The notes under the pieces are model-generated. The model saw only the letters and a program-made list of their open reading frames with translations. It was not told where the DNA came from and did not search any database. Of a stretch of DNA of 64,000 nucleotides, positions 51,103 to 59,732 are shown piece after piece. Numbering within the stretch: the stretch's first letter is position 1; the number at the start of each line of letters is the position of its first letter. The stretch is from Methanoculleus sp. GTDB lineage: Archaea; Halobacteriota; Methanomicrobia; Methanomicrobiales; Methanoculleaceae. The stretch is from assembly GCA_018433835.1 (NCBI GenBank), contig JAHDQM010000010.1, forward strand, positions 62,001 through 126,000. Direction: 5' to 3'. The translations under genes and the position numbers were made by a program.

Positions 51103-51535
51103 GAAAGCGGGTTATTGCTCAATGTAATTCGGTCGGATCCTCTGAAATCAATTATCAGTTATATGCTGGGGCGCTACCAAACTGTCAGAGCCCTCCCAAG
51201 GGCATAGGCCGCAGCCGGTTAGAGATAGCGGTGGGAACTCGAAGCAGAGGTACTCGCGGCCGAAGCTGCCACACGGAAGTGATGCAACGTCTGATCTCCG
51301 GCGGCCATGTACGGGCGTCGCATGGGGGATGGGGAGCACGAAGATCTGGTATTCGGTCCTGGCATCGCCCTATGGCTCGCGTATTGAAGTGGAGGAAGAA
51401 GACGCCTCGCACCGGGATGTTGCGAGGCTGTGTTCACGCGATCAGACAACTAAAAACGGGGGAAATTGACGGGGAGCGAGAGGGGTTATGGCGGCTGACT
51501 GAGGGAGCACTTCCCGGCCTCTGTGCCGATACTGA
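51103..51535. other. 433-bp gene-poor stretch
   Basis: No supported gene. Open frames on both strands are short and unlike known proteins. It lies between the GH15 remnant and the AbrB-like gene and looks like decayed sequence. Confidence 0.4.
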
Positions 51536-51718
51536 CTATCGTTCCGGCTGGTGATCATGCCTTTGAGCGGCCGATTCTGTTTTTTTTGTTATAATCAAGG
51601 TGTCATTCTTAATTGTTATGATCAGCTGATCCTCATCAATAAAGGGAAAATTTGAATCTCGGTATAATTCAGCGGGGATCGTTAAAAATCTCGTCTCTGC
51701 TTTACCGATTTTATTCAT
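51536..51718 (-). CDS. AbrB/MazE-like small protein
   Basis: A 60-aa frame that fits a swapped-hairpin AbrB-type domain: FLTIPAELYRDSNFPF, then DQLIITIKNDTLIITKK, compared with the usual RITIPKELR...GDKVEVRIEGGKLVI. These domains bind DNA and often autoregulate. ATG 51718 is chosen because homology begins there. Two repeated dyads lie upstream between it and the divergent gene at 51831. Confidence 0.5.
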   Translation of the reverse strand: MNKIGKAETRFLTIPAELYRDSNFPFIDEDQLIITIKNDTLIITKKTESAAQRHDHQPER

Positions 51719-51751
51719 GCGAGTGGCCGCACTTCTCATAGTAACATGTCA

Positions 51752-51816
51752 CTGCACAAAGTATATATGTGCTAAGTCCCCGGTTACTTAGCGCTGTACA
51801 AAGTACGTCATAGCGC
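51752..51816. promoter_or_regulatory. Repeated dyad operators between two divergent small genes
   Basis: CTGCACAAAGTA (51752-51763) and CTGTACAAAGTA (51794-51805) are direct repeats 42 bp apart. Each is centred in an inverted repeat: GCACA...TGTGC (51754-51772) and GCGCT...AGCGC (51791-51816). TATATATG (51762-51769) may be a TATA box. They probably bind the AbrB-like protein. Confidence 0.5.
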
Positions 51817-51830
51817 ACAGGAGAGACGAA

Positions 51831-52160
51831 ATGGGTATCAGTATTGGAATGGTGGATACAGGTGCAGCACTCCGGACGTGCCGGAGCCTTGACGAGGTAA
51901 TCAATGAGATTGCGGCGTACCACTCGGAATTCGAATTGTTCCACGAGGGAGAGAAAGTAGCCGACAGCACTTTACGATCGGTTCGGGTATCCGGCGCGTT
52001 TGAAGTCTTTCTTACGAGAGAAGATTCATGGGGGCAGAGATACGGTGTGCTTGAGGCATTTATCGATGGAGATGGAGAGCGTCAACATATTGCATCGATT
52101 TACCTCGATGAGGAGAGTCTTGATGCGGGCGGGGATCCAGGCTCTCGATCCACCGGATAA
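51831..52160 (+). CDS. Unrecognised 109-aa protein
   Basis: The SD AGGAGAG precedes ATG 51831. The N-terminal 90 residues look like a compact alpha/beta protein (LRTCRSLDEVINEIAAYHSE, then YGVLEAFIDGDGERQHIAS). The final 15 residues are low in structure and overlap the minus-strand frame at 52060-52299 by about 100 nt, so the end could be the result of decay. No family recognised. It is divergent to the AbrB-like gene. Confidence 0.5.
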   Translation: MGISIGMVDTGAALRTCRSLDEVINEIAAYHSEFELFHEGEKVADSTLRSVRVSGAFEVFLTREDSWGQRYGVLEAFIDGDGERQHIASIYLDEESLDAGGDPGSRSTG

Positions 52161-52299
52161 AATTTAACGGGTCGCTTTTAGTATCAGCGGTTGCCCGGGC
52201 GAGTTCCTCCTCCGGATCACCGCTGGCGGCGATGGCGTCACAGGCCCGCTCCAACCTCCCGCCGATGGCCTGTTTGAGGTCCTCGATCATCGACGCCAT
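52060..52299 (-). CDS. Small unrecognised protein after the enolase remnant
   Basis: A 79-aa frame that starts with MASMIEDLKQAIGGRLERAC just after the enolase stop and has helical, acidic sequence. The last part overlaps the convergent 51831-52160 gene. It could be a real small gene or part of the decayed element. No family recognised. Confidence 0.35.
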   Translation of the reverse strand: MASMIEDLKQAIGGRLERACDAIAASGDPEEELARATADTKSDPLNFIRWIESLDPRPHQDSPHRGKSMQYVDALHLHR

Positions 52300-52307
52300 G
52301 CATGTCC

Positions 52308-53440
52308 CTACCGGACGAATCCTTCCCGGCCGGCGTACCGGGAAGCGTCGCCTGCCGCTTCTTTGATCCTGGATGAGCTGATTGTATTTCTCCACCCGTT
52401 CTCCCCGTGCCGGTGCCCCGGTCTTGAGGTGACCGGACTGCATGGCGACGGTGAAGTCGGCAATGAATGTGTCGACGGTCTCGCCGCTCCTGTGGGAGAC
52501 CATTGCACCCCAGCCGTTCTGTTGCGCCAGCCGGCCAGCGGCGATCGTCTCGGTGACCGTCCCGATCTGGTTCGGTTTGATCAGGACGGAGTCTGCGGCG
52601 TTTTCCCGGATCCCCCACTCGATTCGCTCGACGTTCGTCACGAAGAGGTCGTCGCCGACGAGTTCCGCCCGGTCGCCGATCGTTTCGGTCAGCAGCCGCC
52701 AGCCGCCCCAGTCGTCCTCGGCGAGACCGTCCTCGATGACGATGATCGGATTGGCCTCGGCGAGTTCCCGGTAGCGGTCGACCATACCGGCGGCGTCCAG
52801 GGTCAGGCCCTTCGGTCCGGAGTTCGTAGGCGCCGTCATGGTAGAAGCTGCTCGACGCCGGGTCGAGGGCAATCCCGATCTTCTTTCCGGGCGCGTAGCC
52901 TGCCCGCTCGATCGTTTCCACGATCCGATCGAGCGGCTCGGTGTTCGGGGAGACCGTGGGTGCAAAACCGCCTTCGTTGCCGATACCGGTGGCTGTAGCC
53001 CTTCTCTCTCAGGAGTCCTTTGAGAGCATGGTAGATCTCGCTCCCCCGGCGGACAGCCTCGGTGAAGGTGGGAGCACCATTGGGGGCGATCAGGTACTCC
53101 TGGAAGTCCGGTCCTTGCCGGTTGGCATGCACTCCCCCGTTGAGGATATTCATCATCGGGACCGGAAGGAGCGGCTTTGCCGGATCTCCCAGGTACTCCC
53201 AGAGCCAGCGGTCCTCTGCCGGCTGCAGCGGCCCGGGCGACCGCCATCGAGACGGCAAGGGTGCTATTCGCGCCGAGATTCTACTGGTTCGGCGTCCCGT
53301 CAGGCCGGCGGAACGTTTCGTCCACAGCATCCTGGTCGCGGGCGTCTATTCCCCGCAGTGCGTCGGCGATGGTGCCGTTGATCCGGCCGACGAATTTCTG
53401 CACACCTTTTCCACCGTAACGGCCGCCCCCGCGGGCCGGT
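52308..53440 (-). pseudogene. eno: Enolase pseudogene, several frameshifts and one TAG
   Basis: Enolase pieces occur in order in different frames: GRYGGKGVQKFVGRINGTIA near the start, then an in-frame TAG where SRLGAN would begin ([20 protein letters not shown] follows), [77 protein letters not shown], and the end SRYAGREGFVR. The N-terminal about 50 residues are missing. At least four frame changes are needed. It would have made 2-phosphoglycerate dehydratase. A working copy must lie elsewhere if needed. The 5' end is fused to an integrase fragment. Confidence 0.8.
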
Positions 53441-53449
53441 TGCGGACTT

Positions 53450-53731
53450 GATGACGTGGACCGCCTGGTAGAGGTCCGCGACGGTGTTGCTGCGGTAGGG
53501 GCCGATGAACCGCAGCCAGTTCACCAGGGCAAAGGTGAGCTTGTTCGCCCGTGCGGTGCCGATCCCGTTGGATGCCCGCATCTCGCCGATATACTCCCGG
53601 ATGAGTGCGGCATCGTCTTCGGTAAGCCGTTTTTCGGTGATGGCGTGCCGGATCGATGCATCGGCGTACTCCGGTTTGACGAGCTGGAACGACTGCGGTG
53701 CCCGGGTTGGTGCCGCGAATGCTTCTCCCAT
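53450..53731 (-). pseudogene. Tyrosine integrase N-terminal fragment next to tRNA-His
   Basis: From ATG 53731 about 90 codons read the SAM-like core-binding domain of archaeal integrases: ASIRHAITEKRLTEDDAALI, REYIGEMRASNGIGTARANK and LTFALVNWLRFIGPYRSNT, ending near VIKSATG. It then runs into enolase sequence in a shifted frame, and the catalytic domain with the R-H-R-Y residues is gone. Its start lies 63 nt from the 3' end of tRNA-His, a standard attachment target. Confidence 0.7.
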
Positions 53732-53794
53732 GCAGGCGAGGTCAGAAAGAGACTATTTAACGATTTGGGAAGAGAATCGGAGTTGAAAACGGAA

Positions 53795-53867
53795 GGCCAG
53801 GGCCGAGATTCGAACCCGGGTCGAGGGATCCACAGTCCCTTAGGATAACCGACTACCCCACCCTGGC
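53795..53867 (-). tRNA. tRNA-His (GTG)
   Basis: On the minus strand the acceptor stem GCCAGGG pairs with CCCTGGC, with discriminator C at 53795. The anticodon stem is AGGGA/TCCCT with loop CTGTGGA, giving GTG. The T-arm holds GGTTCGAATC. G-1 is not encoded (T at this place) and must be added after transcription. Confidence 0.95.
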
Positions 53868-54000
53868 AAGGTACTCATCATAGTTGGTAGCCGGATTTGA
53901 TTAAGGTATCTCTCCATCATGCCGAACAATATCCCGTCCCGGGGGTCGCGGACGCACCACCGGCCGGGATCGCCGGCGGCCCCGCGATCCGCGACCTCCC

Positions 54001-54178
54001 CGAAGGGGAGGGAGCGCGAGAAAACGCGGAAGCGTTTTCGAGTCGCGACGTTCCGAAGGGAACGGAGTTTGAGAAGGCCGAAGGGGAGGGAGCGCGAGAA
54101 AACGCGGAAGCGTTTTCGAGTCGCGACGTTCCGAAGGGAACGGAGTTCGAGAAGACCGAAGGGCCGGAGCTTGAGAAA
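54001..54178. repeat. 78-bp direct repeat, two copies plus a partial third (copy B of the modular family)
   Basis: Units lie at 54001-54078 and 54079-54156 and differ at about two positions. A diverged start of a third follows from 54157. Each unit includes the palindrome AAAACGC-GGAA-GCGTTTT and the module GCGACGTTCCGAAGGGAACGG, also seen in a variant at 44973-44994. It lies between tRNA-His and the aIF5B gene. The length is a multiple of three and one frame is open, but SD and homology are absent, so I treat it as non-coding. Confidence 0.8.
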
Positions 54179-54377
54179 ACGCTTCCGCGCTTTCGACGGC
54201 GAGGTGAATTATTAATAGACTCCATGTTCTATAACGTACCAGTATTCCGGGCGCAGAGCGACGCCCCGGGGGTAGGGGAATCGCCCAGGCTATGGCGTGA
54301 TTCGGGAAAAAAGCGGCCAATATCCCAGATTTTTCGGGTTTATTCGTCCATACTTCATATACCGGAAGGTGATTATC

Positions 54378-56159
54378 ATGGCAAAGGAATCAACGATCAG
54401 GACCCCCATCGTCTGCGTGCTGGGCCACGTAGATCACGGCAAGACATCGCTCCTGGACCGGATCCGGGGCTCTTCCGTGGTATCGACCGAGGAGGGCGCG
54501 ATCACGCAGCACATCGGCGCCACGCTCGTCCCCATCGACGCGATCACCCGCATGGGCGGAGCCCTGAGCAAGGTCAGCGTCAACGTCCCGGGCCTCCTCT
54601 TCATCGACACCCCCGGGCACCACGCCTTCACCACCCTCCGTGCGCGCGGCGGGGCTCTCGCCGATATGGCGATCGTCGTGGTGGATATCAACGAAGGCTT
54701 CCGCCCCCAGACGATCGAGGCGCTCCAGATCCTGCGCAACTACAAGACGCCGTTCGTAATTGCGGCGAACAAGGTCGACCGTATCCACGGCTGGCGCGTC
54801 CAGGAAGGCCAGCCGTTTCTAAAGACGTTTGCGCAGCAGAACGAGCGCGTCCAGGGCATGGTCGAGACGAAAGTCTACGAGCTCGTCGGCAAGCTCTCCG
54901 ACCTCGGGTTCAATTCCGAGCGGTTCGACCGGGTCTCGGACTTCGCGCGGAACATCTGCATCGTGCCGACGAGCGCCCTTACCGGGGAAGGCCTTCCCGA
55001 CATCCTCATGGTGCTGATCGGGCTCGCCCAGCGCTACATGACCGAGAGCCTCAAGGTCAGCGCCGACGGTCCCGGCGCCGGCACCGTGCTCGAGGTGAAG
55101 GAGGAGCGGGGCCTCGGGATGACGCTCGACGTGATCCTCTACGACGGAACCCTCAAGGTCGGGGACGAGATCGTCGTCGCGGGAAACGACCAGATCATCG
55201 AGGCCAAAGTGCGCTCGCTCTTAAAGCCCCGCCCGATGAGCGAGATCCTGATCGAGGAGCGGTTCGAGCGGGTCAAGTCCGTCACCGCCGCTGCGGGTAT
55301 CAAGGTCGCCGCCCCGAAACTCGACGGGGTCATCGCGGGCTCCCCCCTCCGGGTCATCCGGGGCGGCAACCGGGAGGAGGTGATCGAGCGGGTCCGGCAC
55401 GAGGTCCAGGACATCCAGGTGAACCTCTCCGACATCGGCGTCATCATCCGGGCGGACACCATCGGCGCCCTCGAAGCGCTCTCGAAAGAACTCGAAGGCC
55501 ACCAGATCCAGGTGATGCGGGCCACCGTCGGGCCGGTCACCCGCCACGACATCATCGAGGCGGGGACGATCAAAGACCCCCTCTACAGCGCGATCATCGC
55601 CTTCAACACCCCGGTCCTGCCGGACGCGGTCGATACCCTGGCGGATACTTCGATGTCCAATGTCAGCATATTCGAGGGGGGGGTCATCTACCAGCTCATC
55701 GACGACTATGTCGAATGGCGCGACGCGAAGAAGCAGGAACTCGATCGGCAGCAGTTCGAGAAACTGATCATGCCCGCCAAAATCCGGATCCTCCCGAACT
55801 GTGTCTTCCGGCAGAGCAACCCGGCGGTGGTCGGCGTCCGGGTTCTCGGGGGGAAACTCCAGAGCGGGGTCGACCTGGCCCTTGCGAGCGGCAAGAAGGT
55901 GGGCCGCATCAAGCAGATCCAGGCGAGGAACGAGACGGTCCAGGAAGCGGAGGCGGGCAAGGAGGTGGCGATCTCCATCGAGGGGCCGACGGTCGGCCGC
56001 CAGATCAACGTCGACGACGACCTCTACGTGGACATCCCGGAGCGGCACGTGAAGGTGATCGAGCGGGAGATGATCAATCACTTAAGCCCGAGCCTGCGGG
56101 AGACCCTCGAGGAGTTCACCACTCTCAGGCGCCGGGAAGACCCCTTCTGGGGGAAGTGA
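54378..56159 (+). CDS. infB: Translation initiation factor aIF5B
   Basis: GTPase of 593 aa that joins the ribosomal subunits at initiation (archaeal IF2/eIF5B). G1 is GHVDHGKT (14-21), G3 is DTPGH (75-79), G4 is NKVD (about 133-136). The domains II, III and IV continue to the end, with the length usual for archaea. No intein insertion is seen. ATG 54378 was chosen because of GGTGAT just upstream and the standard N-terminus MAKESTIRTPIVCVLGH. S6e follows 121 nt downstream on the same strand. Confidence 0.96.
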   Translation: MAKESTIRTPIVCVLGHVDHGKTSLLDRIRGSSVVSTEEGAITQHIGATLVPIDAITRMGGALSKVSVNVPGLLFIDTPGHHAFTTLRARGGALADMAIVVVDINEGFRPQTIEALQILRNYKTPFVIAANKVDRIHGWRVQEGQPFLKTFAQQNERVQGMVETKVYELVGKLSDLGFNSERFDRVSDFARNICIVPTSALTGEGLPDILMVLIGLAQRYMTESLKVSADGPGAGTVLEVKEERGLGMTLDVILYDGTLKVGDEIVVAGNDQIIEAKVRSLLKPRPMSEILIEERFERVKSVTAAAGIKVAAPKLDGVIAGSPLRVIRGGNREEVIERVRHEVQDIQVNLSDIGVIIRADTIGALEALSKELEGHQIQVMRATVGPVTRHDIIEAGTIKDPLYSAIIAFNTPVLPDAVDTLADTSMSNVSIFEGGVIYQLIDDYVEWRDAKKQELDRQQFEKLIMPAKIRILPNCVFRQSNPAVVGVRVLGGKLQSGVDLALASGKKVGRIKQIQARNETVQEAEAGKEVAISIEGPTVGRQINVDDDLYVDIPERHVKVIEREMINHLSPSLRETLEEFTTLRRREDPFWGK

Positions 56160-56280
56160 ACCGAACAGTTCCCAAAAAGTGCGGGCTTCTCCCGGCCGAC
56201 ATTCCCCTTCAACCCCGCAAAGGTAGTCTTTTAATACCATATTCTCAAATTGTATAGGTACTTTCGAAGGAGTCGTCAAC

Positions 56281-56679
56281 ATGGCAGATTTCAAAATTAT
56301 CCTATCTGAACCGGAGACCGGGCGCTCGTATAAGGTTGATGCGACCGGTCCCGCCGCAGGAGCGCTCATCGGCAAGCGCATCGGTGACGAAATCGACGGG
56401 GGCATCCTCGGCTTTGCGGGCTACACGATCAAGATCACCGGCGCCACGGACAAGACCGGTATTCCCGCACGCCGCGACCTTCCCGGCCCGGCAAGGAGGA
56501 GGCTCCTCCTCTCCAGGGGTGTCGGGTTCCACCCGGTCATGGACGGGGAGCGCCGCAGGAAGTCGGTGCGGGGCAGCGAGATCAGCGCCGATATCGTCCA
56601 GATCAACGCCGCCGTGAAAGAGGGCGGTGCAAAACCCCTAGCCGAATACTTTAGCCAGCCCGAGGCGGCTGCTGAATAA
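56281..56679 (+). CDS. rps6e: 30S ribosomal protein S6e
   Basis: Protein of 132 aa that fits archaeal S6e, starting MADFKIILSEPETGRSYKV, with KRIGDEIDGGILGFAGYTIKITG in the middle and LSRGVGFHP followed by RRRKSVRGSEISADIVQIN. The archaeal form lacks the long phosphorylated tail of eukaryotic S6. SD AAGGAG lies 8 nt upstream of ATG. It follows aIF5B as in many archaea. Confidence 0.95.
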   Translation: MADFKIILSEPETGRSYKVDATGPAAGALIGKRIGDEIDGGILGFAGYTIKITGATDKTGIPARRDLPGPARRRLLLSRGVGFHPVMDGERRRKSVRGSEISADIVQINAAVKEGGAKPLAEYFSQPEAAAE

Positions 56680-56758
56680 ATCAGCACCCGAATCTTTTCT
56701 TGAGATCCGTTGTTCCGGAGAGGGCCCGGGACGATCCGCCCCGTAAAAGGTAGTCGTT

Positions 56759-57757
56759 CTACCGGCCGCGCCAGGGTTCCCTGAGCGTGGCGGGGCAGCG
56801 GTCGCGGAGAAGGCACGCCCCGCAGTCGCGGGGGTGGGTGGGGCACCCGCACGCCGCGGCATACGCGGCGGTGAGCGCTGCTCTCGGTTCTCCCCCGTAT
56901 GCGGCGGTGAGCCGTGCTGCCTCGACGGCGACCTCGTCCGGAACCGCTCCGGGGTAGTAGCCGCTCCATGCCACGTCCTCGAGTCCCTCTTTGCGGCAGA
57001 CCGTGCAGAGGTGCTCCATCTGCTCCCTCGACGGCCCCGGGTGGTAGTAGAGGACGTTGTTCGGCCTGAATCCGATGAGCCGGTAGGGCACGCTCGGGTC
57101 GAGCGAGGCGATGAACGCCGCGATGCTGGCCACCTCCGCGTCGGTCATGCCGGGGATCACCACCGTCCGAAAGACCCGGATCAGGTCCCTCCCCTCATGC
57201 ACGAGGTACTCCGCATTCCTGAGCACCGGCCCCACCGGCGCTCCCGTGAGGGCGCGATGGACCGGGTCCGACCATGCCTTGATCTCGAGGGTGATCACCC
57301 GGCAGAGGCCGACGATCCGCTCCATCGTCGCCTCCGTCGCAAAGCCGCCGGTCGAGATCCCGATCCCGAGATCGAGCCCCTGCCGCTTCACCTCGGCCGC
57401 CACCTCTTCGATGTAGGGGAGGTGAACGATCGGGTCGCCGCCCGTAAACCCGATCGTTCGGATCCGCCGGCCCCTGTAGGCGGCAATCCGCCTCCGGGCT
57501 TCGGCCACCAGCACCGCCGCAGGCACGTGGCCGGCGTACTGCCAGCCGGGGTCGGGGTACTGCGAGATCCGGTAGGCGTTGCAGTGGAGGCAGCGGTAAC
57601 AGCACCCGAGCAGGGTGACGATGTAACTCGCGAGGGATCCCGAACACATCGTCGCCGCCACCTCTGCCCGGCCGACGCGGCACACTCCCCGCTCTCCCCG
57701 AAGGCGGTCGATGCCGCACCTCCACTCGCAGAGACGGCAGGACTCGAGATCTTCCAT
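56759..57757 (-). CDS. Radical SAM enzyme, PflA/AmrS-like
   Basis: Protein of 332 aa with two N-terminal Cys clusters. CRLCEWRCGIDRLRGERGVC (7-26) is a lead cluster seen in AmrS-type enzymes, and CYRCLHC, in LGCCYRCLHCNAY (51-58), is the C-x3-C-x2-C radical SAM motif. The core barrel has GFTGGDPIVHLPYI (SAM binding). A C-terminal Cys group (CGCPTHPRDCGACLLRDRC, about 305-325) may hold one more cluster. The family includes glycyl-radical activases and the Ammecr1/MEMO-linked enzymes, and the substrate is unknown. Confidence 0.82.
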   Translation of the reverse strand: MEDLESCRLCEWRCGIDRLRGERGVCRVGRAEVAATMCSGSLASYIVTLLGCCYRCLHCNAYRISQYPDPGWQYAGHVPAAVLVAEARRRIAAYRGRRIRTIGFTGGDPIVHLPYIEEVAAEVKRQGLDLGIGISTGGFATEATMERIVGLCRVITLEIKAWSDPVHRALTGAPVGPVLRNAEYLVHEGRDLIRVFRTVVIPGMTDAEVASIAAFIASLDPSVPYRLIGFRPNNVLYYHPGPSREQMEHLCTVCRKEGLEDVAWSGYYPGAVPDEVAVEAARLTAAYGGEPRAALTAAYAAACGCPTHPRDCGACLLRDRCPATLREPWRGR

Positions 57758-57870
57758 ACTATTCCCTGGCTATGCATGCACGATAGCCTTTGGGGCGCCG
57801 CCGTGATGGGGTGGACAGCGGCGAACCAAAAGTGAACCGCTTATGTGGTTGCGGGTGAGAATACCTGAGC

Positions 57871-58428
57871 ATGAACACGCACCCGACATCGCCCGACTCC
57901 TGCGGCATGATCCTGCGGCCCGTGGGGTTCATCCGCAACACCGTACGGGAACCATTCCTCGTCGCCGGCAGGGACGGCATCTCGATGCGGGAAGGGCCGG
58001 ATGCGAGCAGGGATCACGTCAAGAGCGTGAAGGAGGCTATCTCGGAGATCGTCATCGACGAGAACCGTGTAGCGCTGCTCGACGGCATCGAGGAGTACTC
58101 CCACATCACGGTGCTGTACTGGGGGCACAAAGTGCCGGAGGAGGGCCGGTCCGTCGACCGCGTGCACCCGATGGGCAGGACTGATATCCCAAAGATGGGG
58201 ATCTTCTCGACCTGCAGCCCCGCCCGACCCAATCCCGTGCTCGCGACCGTCGTCCGGTTGCACGTGCGGCGGGGAAATGTTCTCGAGGTTGCAGGGCTCG
58301 ACGCCGTCGACGGCAGCCCCGTCATCGATATCAAGCCCTACGTCCCTGCCCAGTACCCTAAAGGCGACGTGCGGGTTCCTGCATGGATGGACCGGCTCAT
58401 GAGAGAGGTGAGCGGCCGGCAGGTGTGA
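57871..58428 (+). CDS. trmO: TrmO-like tRNA t6A37 methyltransferase
   Basis: Protein of 185 aa of the TsaA/YaeB (TrmO) family, which methylates N6 of t6A37 with SAM. Motifs are LRPVGFIRNTVREP (14-27), LDGIEEYSHITVLYWGHK (about 69-86) and GIFSTCSPARPNPVLATVV (about 110-128), where FSTRSPxRPNP is the usual form, so Arg is changed to Cys here. DIKPYVP matches the final motif. ATG 57907 (MILRPVGF) is a possible start closer to bacterial homologs. Sua5 at 9286 makes the substrate modification. Confidence 0.88.
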   Translation: MNTHPTSPDSCGMILRPVGFIRNTVREPFLVAGRDGISMREGPDASRDHVKSVKEAISEIVIDENRVALLDGIEEYSHITVLYWGHKVPEEGRSVDRVHPMGRTDIPKMGIFSTCSPARPNPVLATVVRLHVRRGNVLEVAGLDAVDGSPVIDIKPYVPAQYPKGDVRVPAWMDRLMREVSGRQV

Positions 58429-58515
58429 GTCTACGGAGATACATCCAGTTCCCTGGTGACCACGGGCTGTCGTCTATCCGACACAGGAAGAGTTACGGTC
58501 CCGGGAACTCGACCT

Positions 58516-58561
58516 AATGTTAAAACCTCATGACACAATGTTAAAGTCATGTGACATAACA
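58516..58561 (+). promoter_or_regulatory. AATGTTAAA direct repeats and dyad before the GNAT gene
   Basis: AATGTTAAA occurs at 58516-58524 and 58537-58545 (21 bp apart, two helical turns). The second overlaps an inverted repeat TGTTA...TAACA (58539-58561) with an inner GTCATGTGAC palindrome (58546-58555). Probable operator for the downstream acetyltransferase gene. Confidence 0.45.
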
Positions 58562-58618
58562 ATAAAGTAACATGATGTCGTCGGGTGGAGAATATTTCAG
58601 TTCTGGTAAGGTTTTAGG

Positions 58619-59248
58619 ATGAGATCGTTATCTGGAGCTGCCCGGGGTCCGTGGGAGAGGGAGTTCAACGCAATAAGAGGTGCCGTGCGCAAGGGGGTCT
58701 TGCTGGTAAAGCGCCAGAGGCGGATGACTTCCGATTATCTCGGGAGCCTGGCCGTCCGAAACTGGGATAAAATTCCCGGCGGGTACGTTACTACGATCGA
58801 CCCGGCTGCTCTCTCCGAAGTCCTCCGGATATATCACGACTTCTGCGACGTCGCCTCGGACGGGTCGTTCGACCGTTACTCCAGGATCTTTCGACAGGTC
58901 TTTTACGTTGCGAAATTTAATGCAGAGGTCGTCGGATACTCCGTATACTACATAAAACCCTCGATAACTCTCGACGGTCTCCGGAAATACGCCGTACTAT
59001 ACTCGATGGCCGTTGATGCGAAGCACCGGAGGCAGGGGATCGGAAAGCAGCTCCTGACTACCAGCATCCGGGAGATGCAGATAAACGGCATTAACGAGAT
59101 CGTTCTGTATGTCAGCAAAAAGAACATCCCTGCCCTGTCGCTCTATGCAAAATTCGGATTCGCTGTGATCGGCGAACTGCCGGACATCTGTGAGGAAGGC
59201 GAATCCTGCTATGAGATGCGGGTGGGGCTGCCGGCTGCCCTGGCCTGA
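58619..59248 (+). CDS. GNAT family N-acetyltransferase
   Basis: Protein of 209 aa with a GNAT core in the C-terminal part: VLYSMAVDAKHRRQGIGKQLL (about 124-144) holds the acetyl-CoA-binding Q-R-x-G-x-G/A loop, followed by NEIVLYVSKKNIPALSLYAKFGFAV. The N-terminal 50 residues are basic (KGVLLVKRQRRMTSDY) and might bind a nucleic acid or target protein. It resembles RimI-type acetyltransferases, and the substrate is unknown. The start at 58619 has AGG upstream; 58724 (MTSDYLG) is an alternative. Confidence 0.82.
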   Translation: MRSLSGAARGPWEREFNAIRGAVRKGVLLVKRQRRMTSDYLGSLAVRNWDKIPGGYVTTIDPAALSEVLRIYHDFCDVASDGSFDRYSRIFRQVFYVAKFNAEVVGYSVYYIKPSITLDGLRKYAVLYSMAVDAKHRRQGIGKQLLTTSIREMQINGINEIVLYVSKKNIPALSLYAKFGFAVIGELPDICEEGESCYEMRVGLPAALA

Positions 59249-59264
59249 AGGCCGGAGATCGCGC

Positions 59265-59732
59265 CTACCGCTTCTTCGTGACCGATTTTTCCAGGGCGGG
59301 CAGTTTGTCCTCGAACGCCACCCCGTATTTCCTCGCGAGGATGACCACCGCTGCCTCCACCCGGAGGTTGCCGTCGAAGCGGTCGGTGACGACCCGGTGG
59401 AGCTCGGCGACGACCTCCTGCGGCGGCTTGTTGGTCGCGGCGGCGATCCGTCCGATCAACTCCTCGTAGGGGCTCTCCGCCGCCGCGAGGACGTCGGAGG
59501 TGGGCTTGAACCCGAGCGGAATCGAGACCTCCGCGACGTCAAAGAGCGGTCGGATGACTCCTCCGTCCACCTCGACGAGCCCCTCCGACATCGCCCGATC
59601 GAGGAGCTGGTTCGCCTGCTCCTTGTTCATCCATTTCCGGTCGATGGCGATGTAGAAGACGAACTCGCTCCTCTGCAGCCGTTCCTTGCGCATGTGCTTG
59701 AACGGCGCGGCAACCGCAATCCTGACACTCAC
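59265..59732 (-). CDS. DUF2240 family archaeal protein
   Basis: Protein of 155 aa matching the archaeal DUF2240 pattern: KHMRKERLQRSEFVFYIAIDRKWM near the N-terminus, then helical SEGLVEVDGGVIRPLFDVAEV and SPYEELIGRIAAATNKPPQEVV. The role is unknown; the winged-helix-like parts suggest a nucleic-acid or protein contact. GTG 59732 overlaps the upstream stop as GTGA, so the two genes are coupled. Confidence 0.75.
   Translation of the reverse strand: MSVRIAVAAPFKHMRKERLQRSEFVFYIAIDRKWMNKEQANQLLDRAMSEGLVEVDGGVIRPLFDVAEVSIPLGFKPTSDVLAAAESPYEELIGRIAAATNKPPQEVVAELHRVVTDRFDGNLRVEAAVVILARKYGVAFEDKLPALEKSVTKKR

Noticed and set aside
53897..56257. A 786-codon open frame on the plus strand through the 78-bp repeats and aIF5B
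   Set aside because: It is in a different frame from aIF5B and shows no homology; the repeat part is open only because 78 is a multiple of three.
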